A DNA stretch of 64,000 nt from Lysinibacillus contaminans (GCF_001278945.1 NZ_LGRV01000003.1:186001-250000), one strand, 5' to 3'; counted from the stretch's first letter, positions 53,051-61,771 are shown. The notes: generated by a model from the sequence alone, not told the origin. Translations and numbers: made by a program.

Positions 53051-53341
53051 GTCGCTCAACCTCGAGCTGAAGTCGCTCAACCACGGTCTCAAATCGCTCA
53101 ACCACGGTCTCAAGTCGCTCAACCTCGAGCCCAAGTCGCTCAACCTCGAGCCCAAGTCGCTCAACCTCAGACTCAAATCGCTCAACCTCGAGCCCAAGTC
53201 GCTCAACCTCAGACTCAAATCGCTCAACCTCGGTCTCAAGTCGCTCAACCACGGTCTCAAGTCGCTCAACTTCGAGCCCAAGTCGCTCAACCTCAGACTC
53301 AAATCGCTCAACCTCGAGCCCAAGTCGCTCAACCCTCCCCA
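53051..53341. repeat. 21-bp minisatellite, 14 units
   Basis: Fourteen tandem units of 20-21 bases. All begin (A)GTCGCTCAACC or AATCGCTCAACC; the second half alternates among CGAGCCCA, CAGACTCA and CGGTCTCA. Because the unit is a multiple of three without stops, more than one frame stays open on the minus strand, one of them a heptad-like VERLGLE repeat, so open frames alone do not show coding. It abuts a truncated rnhC copy. Confidence 0.95.
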
Positions 53342-53350
53342 AAAACAATC

Positions 53351-53645
53351 CTCACTCCGCAAACTGATCTACCAAAATACGGTCATTCTTCCGAAGCGCC
53401 ATTTTCGTCAAACCATGCCCTAAAGCTGGGTTGTGCATTATGGCATTGATTTTGCCTTTAGAGTAGACGCGCGATTGAATTTCATTATATTTTTCGTTAC
53501 GTAGCACTAACACATTATGACGACTGACTGCACATAGATTAGGAATGATTCATCCTTTGTTAGCCTTTTTGAATTTTTGACACCGAGCTCATTTACTAAT
53601 TTAAATTTTGCAACGGCTGTGATTGGGCCAAAATAGTCGCCAACA
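53351..53645 (-). pseudogene. Truncated, decayed copy of rnhC
   Basis: About 295 bases match the middle of rnhC (46484-46803) on the same strand with many substitutions and a deletion near 53549: for example TGTGCATTATGGCATTGATT against TGTGCATCATGGCTTTGATT, and ACGTAGCACTAACACA against GCGTAGCACTAATACA. The 3' third of the gene is missing, and the 21-bp array begins where the match stops. It is not functional. Confidence 0.9.
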
Positions 53646-53711
53646 GAAAAATATATATATTTTTTCACGATAGGGATATGAGCACTAAAACTTTCATAGA
53701 TAACAAGAAAA

Positions 53712-53725
53712 TGAATGAGTATTCA
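53712..53725. promoter_or_regulatory. Candidate FadR operator upstream of lcfA
   Basis: TGAATGAGTATTCA fits the left and central part of the Bacillus FadR box (TGAATGAnTAnTCATTCA). It lies about 110 bases before the lcfA promoter. Confidence 0.45.
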
Positions 53726-53824
53726 GTGGTGGACCGCGCTTTTGGTCATTTACTAACATTCATATAAATGTTGGTAAATGCATAATAATTAATCGAAAAA
53801 GCATTTATTTTCTATTTTTTGTGA

Positions 53825-53853
53825 TTGTAAGTGTATTTCTTTTTCATTATAAT
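53825..53853 (+). promoter_or_regulatory. Sigma-A promoter of lcfA
   Basis: TTGTAA (53825-53830), 17-base spacer, TATAAT (53848-53853), ~40 bases before the start codon. Confidence 0.6.
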
Positions 53854-53896
53854 GAAAGTAAGAATTTACAAAGTTTGGGACAAGGGGGAAAGGCGT

Positions 53897-55588
53897 ATGA
53901 TAGAAAAACCATGGTTAGCAAATTATCCTAAAGAAATACCATCGACTTTATCGTTTGAGGAAATTCCAGTGCAAGAATTTTTAACACGTGCCTATAAAGC
54001 GAATCCATCTAAAGTAGCCATACATTTCATGGGCAGAGATCTGACGTATACAGAGCTGTACGAGTCATCACTTAGGTTCGCCAATTACTTGCAGTCACTT
54101 GGGGTGGAAAAAGGGGATCGCGTGGCAATTATGCTACCAAATACTCCACAAAGTGTAATCGCTTACTACGGGGCAATGTATGCTGGGGCAGTAGTGGTTC
54201 AGACGAATCCGCTTTATACTGAACGAGAGCTACAATTCCAAATGGCTGATTCGGGCGCGAAGGTTATTTTAGTAATGGATATTTTGTATCCACGCGTCAT
54301 GAAGGTCCTTAAGGAAACTGCACTTGAAAATGTCATTGTGACTGGGATTAAAGATTACTTACCATTCCCGAAAAACTTAGTATATCCGTTTATTCAGAAG
54401 AAACAGTATGGTTTTAGTGTGAAGGTTGAGCATAGTGGACAAAATCATTTATTTACAGAGATTATGAAATCTTCACCTATAAAAACGATTGAAATGCCTT
54501 TTGATTTTGAAGAAGATCTTGCTTTGCTGCAATATACAGGAGGAACAACAGGCTTCCCGAAAGGTGTTATGTTGACACATAAAAATTTAATTGCAAATAC
54601 ATCGATGTGTGATGCGTGGATGTACGAATGTGTACATGGGGAAGAAACGATCATGGGTGTTTTACCATTCTTCCACGTGTATGGGATGACAACGGTGATG
54701 TTGTTATCAGTATTTACGCACAATCGAATGGTGTTATTGCCAAAATTCGATCCAGAAACAGCGTTGAAAACAATCGATAAGCAAAAGCCAACGCTGTTCC
54801 CTGGGGCACCAACGTTGTATATTGGTCTACTGAATCACCCTGATATTAAGAAATATGATTTATCTTCTATAAAGGCTTGTTTGAGTGGGTCAGCGTCACT
54901 ACCGGTTGAGGTGCAGGAGCAATTTGAAGCGGTAACAGGAGGTAAGCTTGTAGAGGGCTATGGTTTAACAGAAACGTCCCCTGTTACACATGCGACACCG
55001 ATTTGGGGGAAACGTGTGATCGGTTCAGTCGGTATGCCATGGCCGAATACGGATTCGGTGATATTACGAACAGGCGATACAGAGCAGCTACCAGTCGGTG
55101 AAGTTGGCGAAATTGCTGTAAAAGGGCCTCAAGTGATGAAAGGCTACTGGAATCGACCAGAAGATACAGCGGCAACGTTTGCTGATGGTTGGTTTTTAAC
55201 TGGAGATTTAGGCTATATGGACACAGAGGGCTTCTTCTATGTAGTAGACCGAAAGAAGGACTTAATCATTGCAGGTGGATTCAATATTTACCCGCGTGAA
55301 GTTGAGGAAGTACTGTATGAGCTTGATGAAATTCAAGAATGCATCGTGGCGGGCATTCCAGATCCGTACCGGGGAGAAACTGTAAAAGCTTATATTGTTT
55401 TAAAAGAAGGATATTCAATTACAGAAGACGAATTAAACAAATATTGCCGTCAGCATTTAGCAGCGTTTAAGGTGCCTCGTTTCTACGAGTTCCGTGACGA
55501 GCTGCCAAAAACGGCAGTCGGCAAAATTTTGCGCCGTACTTTGATAGAAGAAGAAAAAACGAAAATGGCGAGTAAAGAAGCAAAATAA
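53897..55588 (+). CDS. lcfA: Long-chain fatty acid-CoA ligase
   Basis: A 563-residue AMP-forming acyl-CoA synthetase that activates long-chain fatty acids for beta-oxidation. Motifs: ATP-binding LQYTGGTTGFPKGVML, central EGYGLTETSPV, DGWFLTGDLGYMD and VDRKKDLIIAGGFNIYPREVE. The C-terminal lysine region is PKTAVGKILRR. The start is ATG 53897, with AAGGGGGAAAGG upstream; the open frame reaches back to 53831 through the promoter. It heads the fatty-acid degradation cluster lcfA-fadR-fadB-etfB-etfA known from Bacillus subtilis. Confidence 0.95.
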   Translation: MIEKPWLANYPKEIPSTLSFEEIPVQEFLTRAYKANPSKVAIHFMGRDLTYTELYESSLRFANYLQSLGVEKGDRVAIMLPNTPQSVIAYYGAMYAGAVVVQTNPLYTERELQFQMADSGAKVILVMDILYPRVMKVLKETALENVIVTGIKDYLPFPKNLVYPFIQKKQYGFSVKVEHSGQNHLFTEIMKSSPIKTIEMPFDFEEDLALLQYTGGTTGFPKGVMLTHKNLIANTSMCDAWMYECVHGEETIMGVLPFFHVYGMTTVMLLSVFTHNRMVLLPKFDPETALKTIDKQKPTLFPGAPTLYIGLLNHPDIKKYDLSSIKACLSGSASLPVEVQEQFEAVTGGKLVEGYGLTETSPVTHATPIWGKRVIGSVGMPWPNTDSVILRTGDTEQLPVGEVGEIAVKGPQVMKGYWNRPEDTAATFADGWFLTGDLGYMDTEGFFYVVDRKKDLIIAGGFNIYPREVEEVLYELDEIQECIVAGIPDPYRGETVKAYIVLKEGYSITEDELNKYCRQHLAAFKVPRFYEFRDELPKTAVGKILRRTLIEEEKTKMASKEAK

Positions 55589-55603
55589 CTACACAGTAAA
55601 GTA

Positions 55604-55631
55604 TTGACAAGTCATAGTGTTAATTATAATA
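55604..55631 (+). promoter_or_regulatory. Promoter of fadR
   Basis: TTGACA (55604-55609), 16-base spacer, TATAAT (55626-55631). Confidence 0.65.
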
Positions 55632-55672
55632 TGGAAATATGAATGACTATTCATTTTTCCATATTTTTTATT
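55631..55672 (+). promoter_or_regulatory. FadR operator embedded in a terminator-like hairpin
   Basis: TGAATGACTATTCATT (55641-55656) matches the Bacillus FadR box. It is the core of a larger inverted repeat, from ATATGGAAA to TTTCCATAT with few mismatches, followed by a T-rich tract. It could both bind FadR just after the fadR -10 element and end the lcfA transcript. Confidence 0.7.
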
Positions 55673-55762
55673 TTTAGGTAATCACGCCACATCCTCAAGG
55701 TCGTTTTGATCTCTCGAATGAAAGTGGGCGTGCTTACGCTTTTCCTAGGTGGTGATATAAAA

Positions 55763-56344
55763 GTGAAACGAGATAAGCCAAAATATAAGCAAATTATTGA
55801 TGCAGCTGTAATCGTTATTGCAGAAAATGGGTATCACCAAGCGCAAGTATCGAAAATTGCAAAACAAGCAGGGGTGGCAGACGGAACAATCTATTTATAT
55901 TTTAAAAATAAAGAAGATATTTTAATTTCTGTCTTTAATGAAAAAATGGCTGTTTTTGTAGAGTCATTACAAGATATAATAGAAAATGGAAGTACATCTC
56001 AAGATAAACTTTCACGAATGATAGAAAATCATTTTAATGTTCTGGTAACAGATCGATATTTAGCAACCGTCACTCAATTAGAGCTACGACAATCAAACAA
56101 AGTGCTACGATTGAAGATTAACGCAGTATTAAGAGAATATTTAAAGCTGCTCGATCAAATTTTAATTGAAGGTATGCTTTCAGGTGAGTTTAACCAGACG
56201 ATGGACGTAAGGCTAGCCCGTCAAATGGTGTTTGGCACAATCGATGAAATGATTACATCCTGGGTGATGAATGATTATCGATATGATCTATTAGAGCAAG
56301 TTCCAAAAGTGCAAGAGTTGATCTTGAACGGCATAAAAGCTTAA
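55763..56344 (+). CDS. fadR: TetR-family fatty acid degradation regulator FadR
   Basis: A 193-residue TetR-type repressor. The helix-turn-helix is QIIDAAVIVIAENGYHQAQVSKIAKQAGVADGTIYLYFKNKEDIL; the rest is the ligand-binding helical domain. In Bacillus subtilis FadR (YsiA) represses beta-oxidation genes and is released by long-chain acyl-CoA. Length and position (between lcfA and fadB) match. The start is GTG 55763, with AGGTGGTGAT upstream; the frame extends to 55706 without a site. A FadR box lies in its own promoter region, which suggests autoregulation. Confidence 0.93.
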   Translation: MKRDKPKYKQIIDAAVIVIAENGYHQAQVSKIAKQAGVADGTIYLYFKNKEDILISVFNEKMAVFVESLQDIIENGSTSQDKLSRMIENHFNVLVTDRYLATVTQLELRQSNKVLRLKINAVLREYLKLLDQILIEGMLSGEFNQTMDVRLARQMVFGTIDEMITSWVMNDYRYDLLEQVPKVQELILNGIKA

Positions 56345-56359
56345 GAAGGATGTGGAGAA

Positions 56360-57133
56360 ATGGAATTTCTAAAGTGGAAAGTGGAAGATGGGGTAGCAAT
56401 CGTTACGATAGCACGTCCACCAGCGAATGCATTATCAGGTGGGTTGATTGCAGAAATCAATGAATTATTGAATGAGGTAGAAAACGACGACGCAGTTCGT
56501 GTACTCTTACTTCATGGTGAGGGACGATTCTTCTCAGCAGGTGCAGACATTAAGGAGTTTACAGATGTGGCAACAGGGGAAGAGTTTGCAAAACTTTCAA
56601 ACCATGGACAAGTAGTGTTTGAACGTGTAGAAACGTTCCCTAAACCAGTTATTGCAGCGATCCATGGTGCAGCACTAGGTGGTGGACTTGAACTTGCAAT
56701 GAGCTGTCATATGCGCTTTGTAACTGAGAAAGCAAAATTAGGCTTACCTGAATTACAATTAGGTCTAATTCCAGGTTTTGGTGGCACACAACGCTTACCA
56801 CGTTATGTTGGCGTTGCAAAAGCCGCTGAAATGATGTTTACAAGTGATCCTATCTCAGGAGCAGAAGCTGTACAATGGGGTCTTGCGAATCGTGCATTTG
56901 CAGAAGAAGAACTACTAGACGAGACATTGAAATTGGCGAAAAAAATTGCTAAGAAAAGTCCGATAGCTCTAAAAACAACAATTGAAACACTTCAATATGC
57001 AAAATCAGCTTCATTCTACGAGGGTATTAAAGCTGAAGCAACATCCTTTGGTACGGTGTTCGTGACAGAAGATGCAAAAGAAGGAATCCAAGCGTTTATT
57101 GAAAAACGCGAACCTGTATTTACTGGCAAATAG
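56360..57133 (+). CDS. fadB: Enoyl-CoA hydratase
   Basis: A 257-residue crotonase-fold enzyme that adds water to enoyl-CoA in beta-oxidation. The oxyanion-hole and CoA-binding motifs are [11 protein letters not shown] and [19 protein letters not shown]; the catalytic glutamates fall in GGGLELA and [30 protein letters not shown] precedes the ATG, 15 bases after fadR. The same place as fadB (ysiB) in Bacillus subtilis. A further intergenic hairpin follows before etfB. Confidence 0.93.
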   Translation: MEFLKWKVEDGVAIVTIARPPANALSGGLIAEINELLNEVENDDAVRVLLLHGEGRFFSAGADIKEFTDVATGEEFAKLSNHGQVVFERVETFPKPVIAAIHGAALGGGLELAMSCHMRFVTEKAKLGLPELQLGLIPGFGGTQRLPRYVGVAKAAEMMFTSDPISGAEAVQWGLANRAFAEEELLDETLKLAKKIAKKSPIALKTTIETLQYAKSASFYEGIKAEATSFGTVFVTEDAKEGIQAFIEKREPVFTGK

Positions 57134-57141
57134 TTATACAT

Positions 57142-57180
57142 CAGTGTCGGTGACATAAAATAAGGAGTTTACCGACACTG
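57142..57180. other. Intergenic hairpin between fadB and etfB
   Basis: CAGTGTCGGT and ACCGACACTG form a perfect 10-bp stem with a 19-base loop and no T-run. It may adjust expression between the two halves of the operon. Confidence 0.55.
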
Positions 57181-57242
57181 AATATATATAATATTTACAA
57201 GTTTACTTAGAAATTAAAAATCGTTTCAGGAGGTATGGATAT

Positions 57243-58016
57243 ATGAACATTTTTGCATTAATTAAACGTACATTTGATACTGAAGAAAAAATCGTTGTGT
57301 CAGGTGGTAAAATCCAAGAGGATGGCGCTGAATTCATCATCAACCCATACGACGAGTATGCAATTGAAGAAGCAATCCAAGTACGTGACGCTGAAGGCGG
57401 CAAAGTAACTGTAGTCACAATTGGTGGCGAGGATGCTGAAAAACAACTACGTACAGCTTTAGCAATGGGTGCTGACGAAGCGGTTCTTATTAACACAGAA
57501 GACGATTTAGAAGAATTAGATCAAAATGCTGTTGCTTTCATTTTAGCAGAGTATTTAAAAGATAAAGAGGCTGACCTTATTTTAACTGGGAACGTTGCAA
57601 TTGATGGCGGTTCTGGTCAAGTAGGTCCACGTGTTGCTGACCTATTAGGCATCAACTATGTAACAACAATTACAAATCTTGAAATCGATGGATTATCAGC
57701 GAAAATCGTACGCGATATCGAGGGCGATTCAGAAGTAATCGAAACATCTTTACCACTTTTAGTAACAGCTCAACAAGGTCTAAATGAGCCACGTTACCCA
57801 TCTTTACCAGGCATCATGAAAGCGAAGAAGAAACCGCTTGCAGAGCTTGAATTAGATGATTTGGATATCGACGAAGATGATGTAGAAGTAAAAATTGAAA
57901 CTGTCGAAATTTACTTACCAGCACAAAAAGCAGCAGGTCGCGTATTAGAAGGCGAACTTTCTGCACAAGTAAAAGAGCTAGTGAACTTACTTCATACAGA
58001 AGCAAAAGTAGTTTAA
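57243..58016 (+). CDS. etfB: Electron transfer flavoprotein beta subunit
   Basis: A 257-residue subunit of the electron transfer flavoprotein that takes electrons from acyl-CoA dehydrogenase. It has the family features: NPYDEYAIEEAIQVRD, then ALAMGADEAVLI, DGGSGQVGPRVADLLG and the C-terminal recognition loop (LPGIMKAKKKPL). CAGGAGGT precedes the ATG. The gene for the alpha subunit follows after 39 bases. Part of the lcfA-fadR-fadB-etfBA cluster and probably under FadR control. Confidence 0.95.
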   Translation: MNIFALIKRTFDTEEKIVVSGGKIQEDGAEFIINPYDEYAIEEAIQVRDAEGGKVTVVTIGGEDAEKQLRTALAMGADEAVLINTEDDLEELDQNAVAFILAEYLKDKEADLILTGNVAIDGGSGQVGPRVADLLGINYVTTITNLEIDGLSAKIVRDIEGDSEVIETSLPLLVTAQQGLNEPRYPSLPGIMKAKKKPLAELELDDLDIDEDDVEVKIETVEIYLPAQKAAGRVLEGELSAQVKELVNLLHTEAKVV

Positions 58017-58055
58017 CTTAATCGAAATCGAAGAGGGTAACGGAGGGAATATACT

Positions 58056-59033
58056 ATGTCGAAAAAAGTATTAGTATTAGGTGAAGTTCGTGAAGGAAGC
58101 TTACGTAACGTTTCTTTTGAAGCGATCGCAGCAGCGAAACAAATTGCTGACGGTGGCGAGGTAGTTGGTGTACTTTTAGGGGATGCAGTAACAGGTCTTA
58201 CTGGTCCATTATTCGAGAGTGGTGCAGACCGTGTTGTAACAGTTGAACATCCACATTTAAAAGACTATACATCTGACGGCTACGGCCAAGCGTTATTAGC
58301 TGTTATTGAACAAGAAAACCCACAAGGTATCGTGTTCGGTCATACAGCGAATGGTAAAGATTTATCACCGAAAATTGCAAGTAAATTACAATCTGGTTTA
58401 ATTTCAGATGTAACTTCTATTGAAGGTGCTGGCGATGATGTTGTGTTCGTCCGCCCAATCTATTCTGGTAAAGCTTTCGAAAAGGTGAAAGTAAAAGACG
58501 GCGTTATTTTCGTAACAATTCGTCCTAACAATATTGCACCTTTAGAAAAAGTGGCAGGTAAATCAGGTGATGTATCTGCAGTTACTGTTGACATTACAAA
58601 CCTACGTACAATTATTAAAGAAGTTGTGCGTAAAACTTCAGAGGGTGTTGATCTTTCAGAGGCAAAAGTGGTTATTGCTGGTGGTCGTGGCGTGAAATCA
58701 GAAGAAGGCTTCGAGCCATTACAAGAATTAGCAACATTACTAGGTGGTGCTGTTGGTGCTTCACGTGGTGCATGTGACGCAGAATACTGTGACTACTCAT
58801 TGCAAATTGGTCAAACAGGGAAAGTAGTTACTCCTGACCTATATATTGCAGCAGGTATTTCTGGGGCAATTCAGCACTTAGCTGGTATGTCCAACTCAAA
58901 AGTAATTGTTGCGATTAACAAAGATCCAGAAGCGAATATCTTCAAAGTAGCAGACTACGGTATCGTAGGCGATCTATTCGAAGTAATTCCTCTTCTAATT
59001 CAAGAATTCAAAGCGTTAAAAGTAAATGCATAA
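58056..59033 (+). CDS. etfA: Electron transfer flavoprotein alpha subunit
   Basis: A 325-residue FAD-binding subunit. The C-terminal FAD domain is clear: VVIAGGRGVKSEEGFE, GAVGASRGACDAEYCDYSLQIGQTGKVV (FAD-binding signature), and LYIAAGISGAIQHLAGM. With EtfB it passes electrons from beta-oxidation to the membrane quinone pool. GGAGGGAAT precedes the ATG. It closes the fatty-acid cluster, with a terminator after it. Confidence 0.96.
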   Translation: MSKKVLVLGEVREGSLRNVSFEAIAAAKQIADGGEVVGVLLGDAVTGLTGPLFESGADRVVTVEHPHLKDYTSDGYGQALLAVIEQENPQGIVFGHTANGKDLSPKIASKLQSGLISDVTSIEGAGDDVVFVRPIYSGKAFEKVKVKDGVIFVTIRPNNIAPLEKVAGKSGDVSAVTVDITNLRTIIKEVVRKTSEGVDLSEAKVVIAGGRGVKSEEGFEPLQELATLLGGAVGASRGACDAEYCDYSLQIGQTGKVVTPDLYIAAGISGAIQHLAGMSNSKVIVAINKDPEANIFKVADYGIVGDLFEVIPLLIQEFKALKVNA

Positions 59034-59044
59034 TTTTTAGTGGC

Positions 59045-59077
59045 AGGGAGGATACTTCTTCCCTGTTTTTTATGTTT
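59045..59077 (+). terminator. Terminator of the fatty-acid cluster
   Basis: CAGGGA...TCCCTG stem followed by TTTTTT. Confidence 0.75.
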
Positions 59078-59086
59078 CCTTGTGGC

Positions 59087-59176
59087 TCATCACCATAACG
59101 TAGCGCTGATTTCCGTTCCGGGGTCGTCCGATGAGCCGCTTCACTCGGCAAGCCTCGCTCCAGGGTCTCATCTAGG
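59087..59176 (+). repeat. Dispersed G+C-rich intergenic repeat, truncated copy
   Basis: CATCACCATAACG, CTGATTTCCGTTCCGG, GTCCGATGAGCCGCTTCAC and CCAGGGTCTCAT. The same blocks in the same order occur at 11398-11490 on the other strand. Confidence 0.75.
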
Positions 59177-59255
59177 ACTATAATAAGGGCACTGGAAAAC
59201 TCTAAACTAAGATTATTTTATAGTAATTTTTCGCAGGAGCATTATTTTACTATGC

Positions 59256-59421
59256 AAGGATTTTGCGCGGCAGCGAATGTCTTCCGCGCGAAAGCAAAGC
59301 GACAGCAGCGTGAGACTCCAGCAGGAACAGCACAAGACGTAAGACGCAACAAACCGCGCGTAGCGAGGGTTGCGGCTTACGCTGTGCCTGCGGAAAGCGA
59401 ATGCTAGAGCGCAAAATCCTT
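59256..59421. repeat. 166-bp MITE-like element with perfect 13-bp inverted ends
   Basis: AAGGATTTTGCGC at the left end is matched exactly in inverted orientation at the right end. The inside is G+C-rich (GACTCCAGCAGGAACAGC, GCGGAAAGCG) and partly self-complementary. It contains no gene. It resembles short non-autonomous or structural intergenic repeats of Bacillaceae. Confidence 0.75.
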
Positions 59422-59483
59422 TAGGTCCTATTTTTATTAGAGAATTTATTAAAAAAACACTTTTTCATTACCCTCACTCTAAT

Positions 59484-59503
59484 CCCTCAGGAGTCGCCCA
59501 ACC
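59484..59503. repeat. Single decayed unit of the 21-bp repeat
   Basis: GAGTCGCCCAACCTCGA resembles one unit of the arrays at 46106 and 53051. Confidence 0.45.
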
Positions 59504-59649
59504 TCGAATACAATCAATATATTCTTTAATCAAATGTCATCCCCGACTTTTGGTGATGATCCTTGCTTATCCTAATATTGTAGGGTTTATCCATTTCGAA
59601 AGTTATTTCAAAATAAAGAGTTGACAGGATGAAAACAAGTGAGTATAGT

Positions 59650-59947
59650 GTTCGATATTAATTAAAATTTTTCGAAACGCAAAGAGTAGGAGTAGTAAAA
59701 GCTCATTATTTGGTGAAGAGAGCTGCGGGTTGGTGCAACGCAGTCCAATAATACTTTGAACTTGCCTAGGAGTGGTAAGGTAAATAGAAATGACGGACTA
59801 TTCTATTTATTTTAACGATTAACCTTCGTTACCAGGTTTTTTAAGTAGAGTTCTTATAGGACTAATTAGAGTGGTACCGCGGTTTGCTTAAGGCACGTCG
59901 TCTCTTCTTTCATTTGATAATGAAAGAAGAGACGATGTGCTTTTTTG
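59650..59947 (+). promoter_or_regulatory. T-box riboswitch (Leu) ahead of the amino acid permease
   Basis: The T-box core AGAGTGGTACCGCGG is at 59868-59882. In the specifier loop GAA-CTT-GCC the codon CTT (59761-59763) points to leucine. The distal Stem I loop (AGAGAGCTGCGGG...GCAACGCAG) is typical. A long terminator stem (59893-59940) with six T follows. Confidence 0.88.
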
Positions 59948-59966
59948 ATTTTTAGGAGGAAAAGAA

Positions 59967-61325
59967 ATGGACAAAGACAACCAGAAATTACAGAGAACAA
60001 TGACCTCACGTCATATTACGATGATGGCATTAGGTGGTGCCATTGGCGCAGGATTATTTAAAGGGAGTAGTGCAGCCATTGATTTGGCAGGACCATCAGT
60101 ACTGATTGCATACTTAATAGGTGGTATTATTCTATTATTTGTAATGCAAGGACTAGCAGAAATGGCTGTCCGTAATAGTGAGGCAAGAACATTTCGAGAT
60201 TTAGTACAATCGATTCTAGGGAAATTCCCCGCTTATTTTCTAGATTGGATCTATTGGAAAATGTGGGTTTTAAATATTGCGGCTGAATCGGTGGTTGCAG
60301 CGATTTTCCTTCAATACTGGTTGCCGGATTATCCAATTTGGATGCTTGCATTATCCGTTTCGGTATTGGTTACAGTCATAAACTTGTTATCTGTGAAAGT
60401 TTTTGCAGAAACAGAATACTGGCTCGCTTTAATTAAAATTACCGTTATTGTAGTGTTTATCATAGCAGGATTCGTATTATTACTTGTCACGTTTGGTAAT
60501 CATACAGCTGTTGGTTTTTCTAACTTAACGGATCACGGTGGTTTCTTTCCGAACGGATCAACAGGCTTAGTTGCCGCAATGCTTGTTGTTATCTATTCTT
60601 ATGGAGGCACTGAAATTATTGGTATTACGTTGGCAGAAACAAAAAATCCTGAAAAAGTGGTTCCAAAAGCTGTTCGCAGTACATTAGTACGAATTATTTT
60701 CTTTTACTTACTGCCATTCTTTATTATCGTGAGTTTAATTCCATGGAATGAAGTTAATGGGGTAGCGGAAAGTCCGTTTGTCATGGTATTTAAAATGATT
60801 GGGATTCCTGGTGCCGACCATATTATGAACGCTGTTGTGATACTTGCAATAATTTCATCAATGAACTCGGGATTATATGGCTCATCACGCGTGTTGTATA
60901 CACAAGCTGTGGACGGTCGAATCCCTAAAATCTTCGCACATTTATCGAAAAAGAAGGTTCCTGTGTATGCGATATTGATGTGTACATTAGCTTTATATAT
61001 GGGCGTAATCATTTCTTTGTTTGCTGGAAGTAAGACTTTTGAATTCCTGATGGGATCATTAGGATATACCGTGTTATTTATATGGTTAATCATCGCAGTT
61101 GCACATCTAAAATCGCGAAAAATACAGCCGGAAAAAACAAGCGCCTATGCGGTGAAATGGTTCCCGTATACAACTTGGGCTGCTATTATCGCCTTGAGTG
61201 CGATCTTAATTGGTATTATTTTTACAACATCTATTATCGTAACAGGTATTACGCTAGCCATTTATATTTTTATTACGTTAACGTATGTTTATAAAGGTCG
61301 TTTTCATGAAAATGAAGCTGAATAG
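59967..61325 (+). CDS. yvbW: APC-superfamily amino acid permease (YvbW-like)
   Basis: A 452-residue transporter with twelve helices of the AAT family. The family pattern is ITMMALGGAIGAGLFKGSSAAI in helix 1, IYSYGGTEIIGITLAETKNPEK in helix 6 and NSGLYGSSRVLY in helix 8. It imports an amino acid with protons. The upstream T-box reads CTT, so uptake of leucine or another branched-chain residue is likely; Bacillus subtilis YvbW has a similar T-box. TAGGAGGA precedes the ATG. It stands alone between etfA and trxA, so it is an insertion in the conserved backbone. Confidence 0.87.
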   Translation: MDKDNQKLQRTMTSRHITMMALGGAIGAGLFKGSSAAIDLAGPSVLIAYLIGGIILLFVMQGLAEMAVRNSEARTFRDLVQSILGKFPAYFLDWIYWKMWVLNIAAESVVAAIFLQYWLPDYPIWMLALSVSVLVTVINLLSVKVFAETEYWLALIKITVIVVFIIAGFVLLLVTFGNHTAVGFSNLTDHGGFFPNGSTGLVAAMLVVIYSYGGTEIIGITLAETKNPEKVVPKAVRSTLVRIIFFYLLPFFIIVSLIPWNEVNGVAESPFVMVFKMIGIPGADHIMNAVVILAIISSMNSGLYGSSRVLYTQAVDGRIPKIFAHLSKKKVPVYAILMCTLALYMGVIISLFAGSKTFEFLMGSLGYTVLFIWLIIAVAHLKSRKIQPEKTSAYAVKWFPYTTWAAIIALSAILIGIIFTTSIIVTGITLAIYIFITLTYVYKGRFHENEAE

Positions 61326-61459
61326 TTAATCGTCTAAATAACTTTTTTTGACTTGCTTCTCCATGTTTTTCATAAATTATACAATCAAGGCAGATTGTTC
61401 GCTCAAGTTATTTTGAACGTGCTATACTACAAATATAGTTAGTTTAAGGAGGATTTCAA

Positions 61460-61771
61460 ATGGCAATTGTACATGCAACAGATGCATCTTTCCAAGATGA
61501 TATTAAAGAGGGGTTAGTACTAGTAGACTTTTGGGCTGCTTGGTGTGGACCTTGTAAAATGATTGGACCAGTTCTTGAAGAAATGGACGCTGAAGGTAGC
61601 GCAGCTAAAATCGTAAAAGTGGATGTTGATAACAACCAAGGTACTGCAGCGCAATACCAAATCATGTCTATCCCATCACTACTTTTATTCAAAAATGGTG
61701 AATTAGTAGACAAAACTGTTGGTTTCCAACCAAAAGAAGCGTTAGAAGCTCTTATCGCTAAACACGCATAA
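61460..61771 (+). CDS. trxA: Thioredoxin
   Basis: A 103-residue thioredoxin with the active site WCGPC ([16 protein letters not shown]) and the cis-proline loop SIPSLLLF. It reduces disulfides in cytoplasmic proteins, using thioredoxin reductase. AAGGAGGA precedes the ATG, and TATACT at 61422 is a probable -10. Monocistronic with its own terminator; the place between etfA and uvrC is conserved with Bacillus subtilis. Confidence 0.97.
   Translation: MAIVHATDASFQDDIKEGLVLVDFWAAWCGPCKMIGPVLEEMDAEGSAAKIVKVDVDNNQGTAAQYQIMSIPSLLLFKNGELVDKTVGFQPKEALEALIAKHA

Noticed and set aside
46106-53341. CRISPR array
   Set aside because: The 21-bp units are directly adjacent without unique spacers, so they are a minisatellite.
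53039-53362. A 107-residue minus-strand frame of repeated LSDLGSR type
   Set aside because: It is another frame of the same 21-bp array and extends only as far as the repeats; no ribosome site.
59370-59624. An 84-residue plus-strand frame after etfA
   Set aside because: It starts within the 166-bp inverted-repeat element and runs through low-complexity sequence; no ribosome site.
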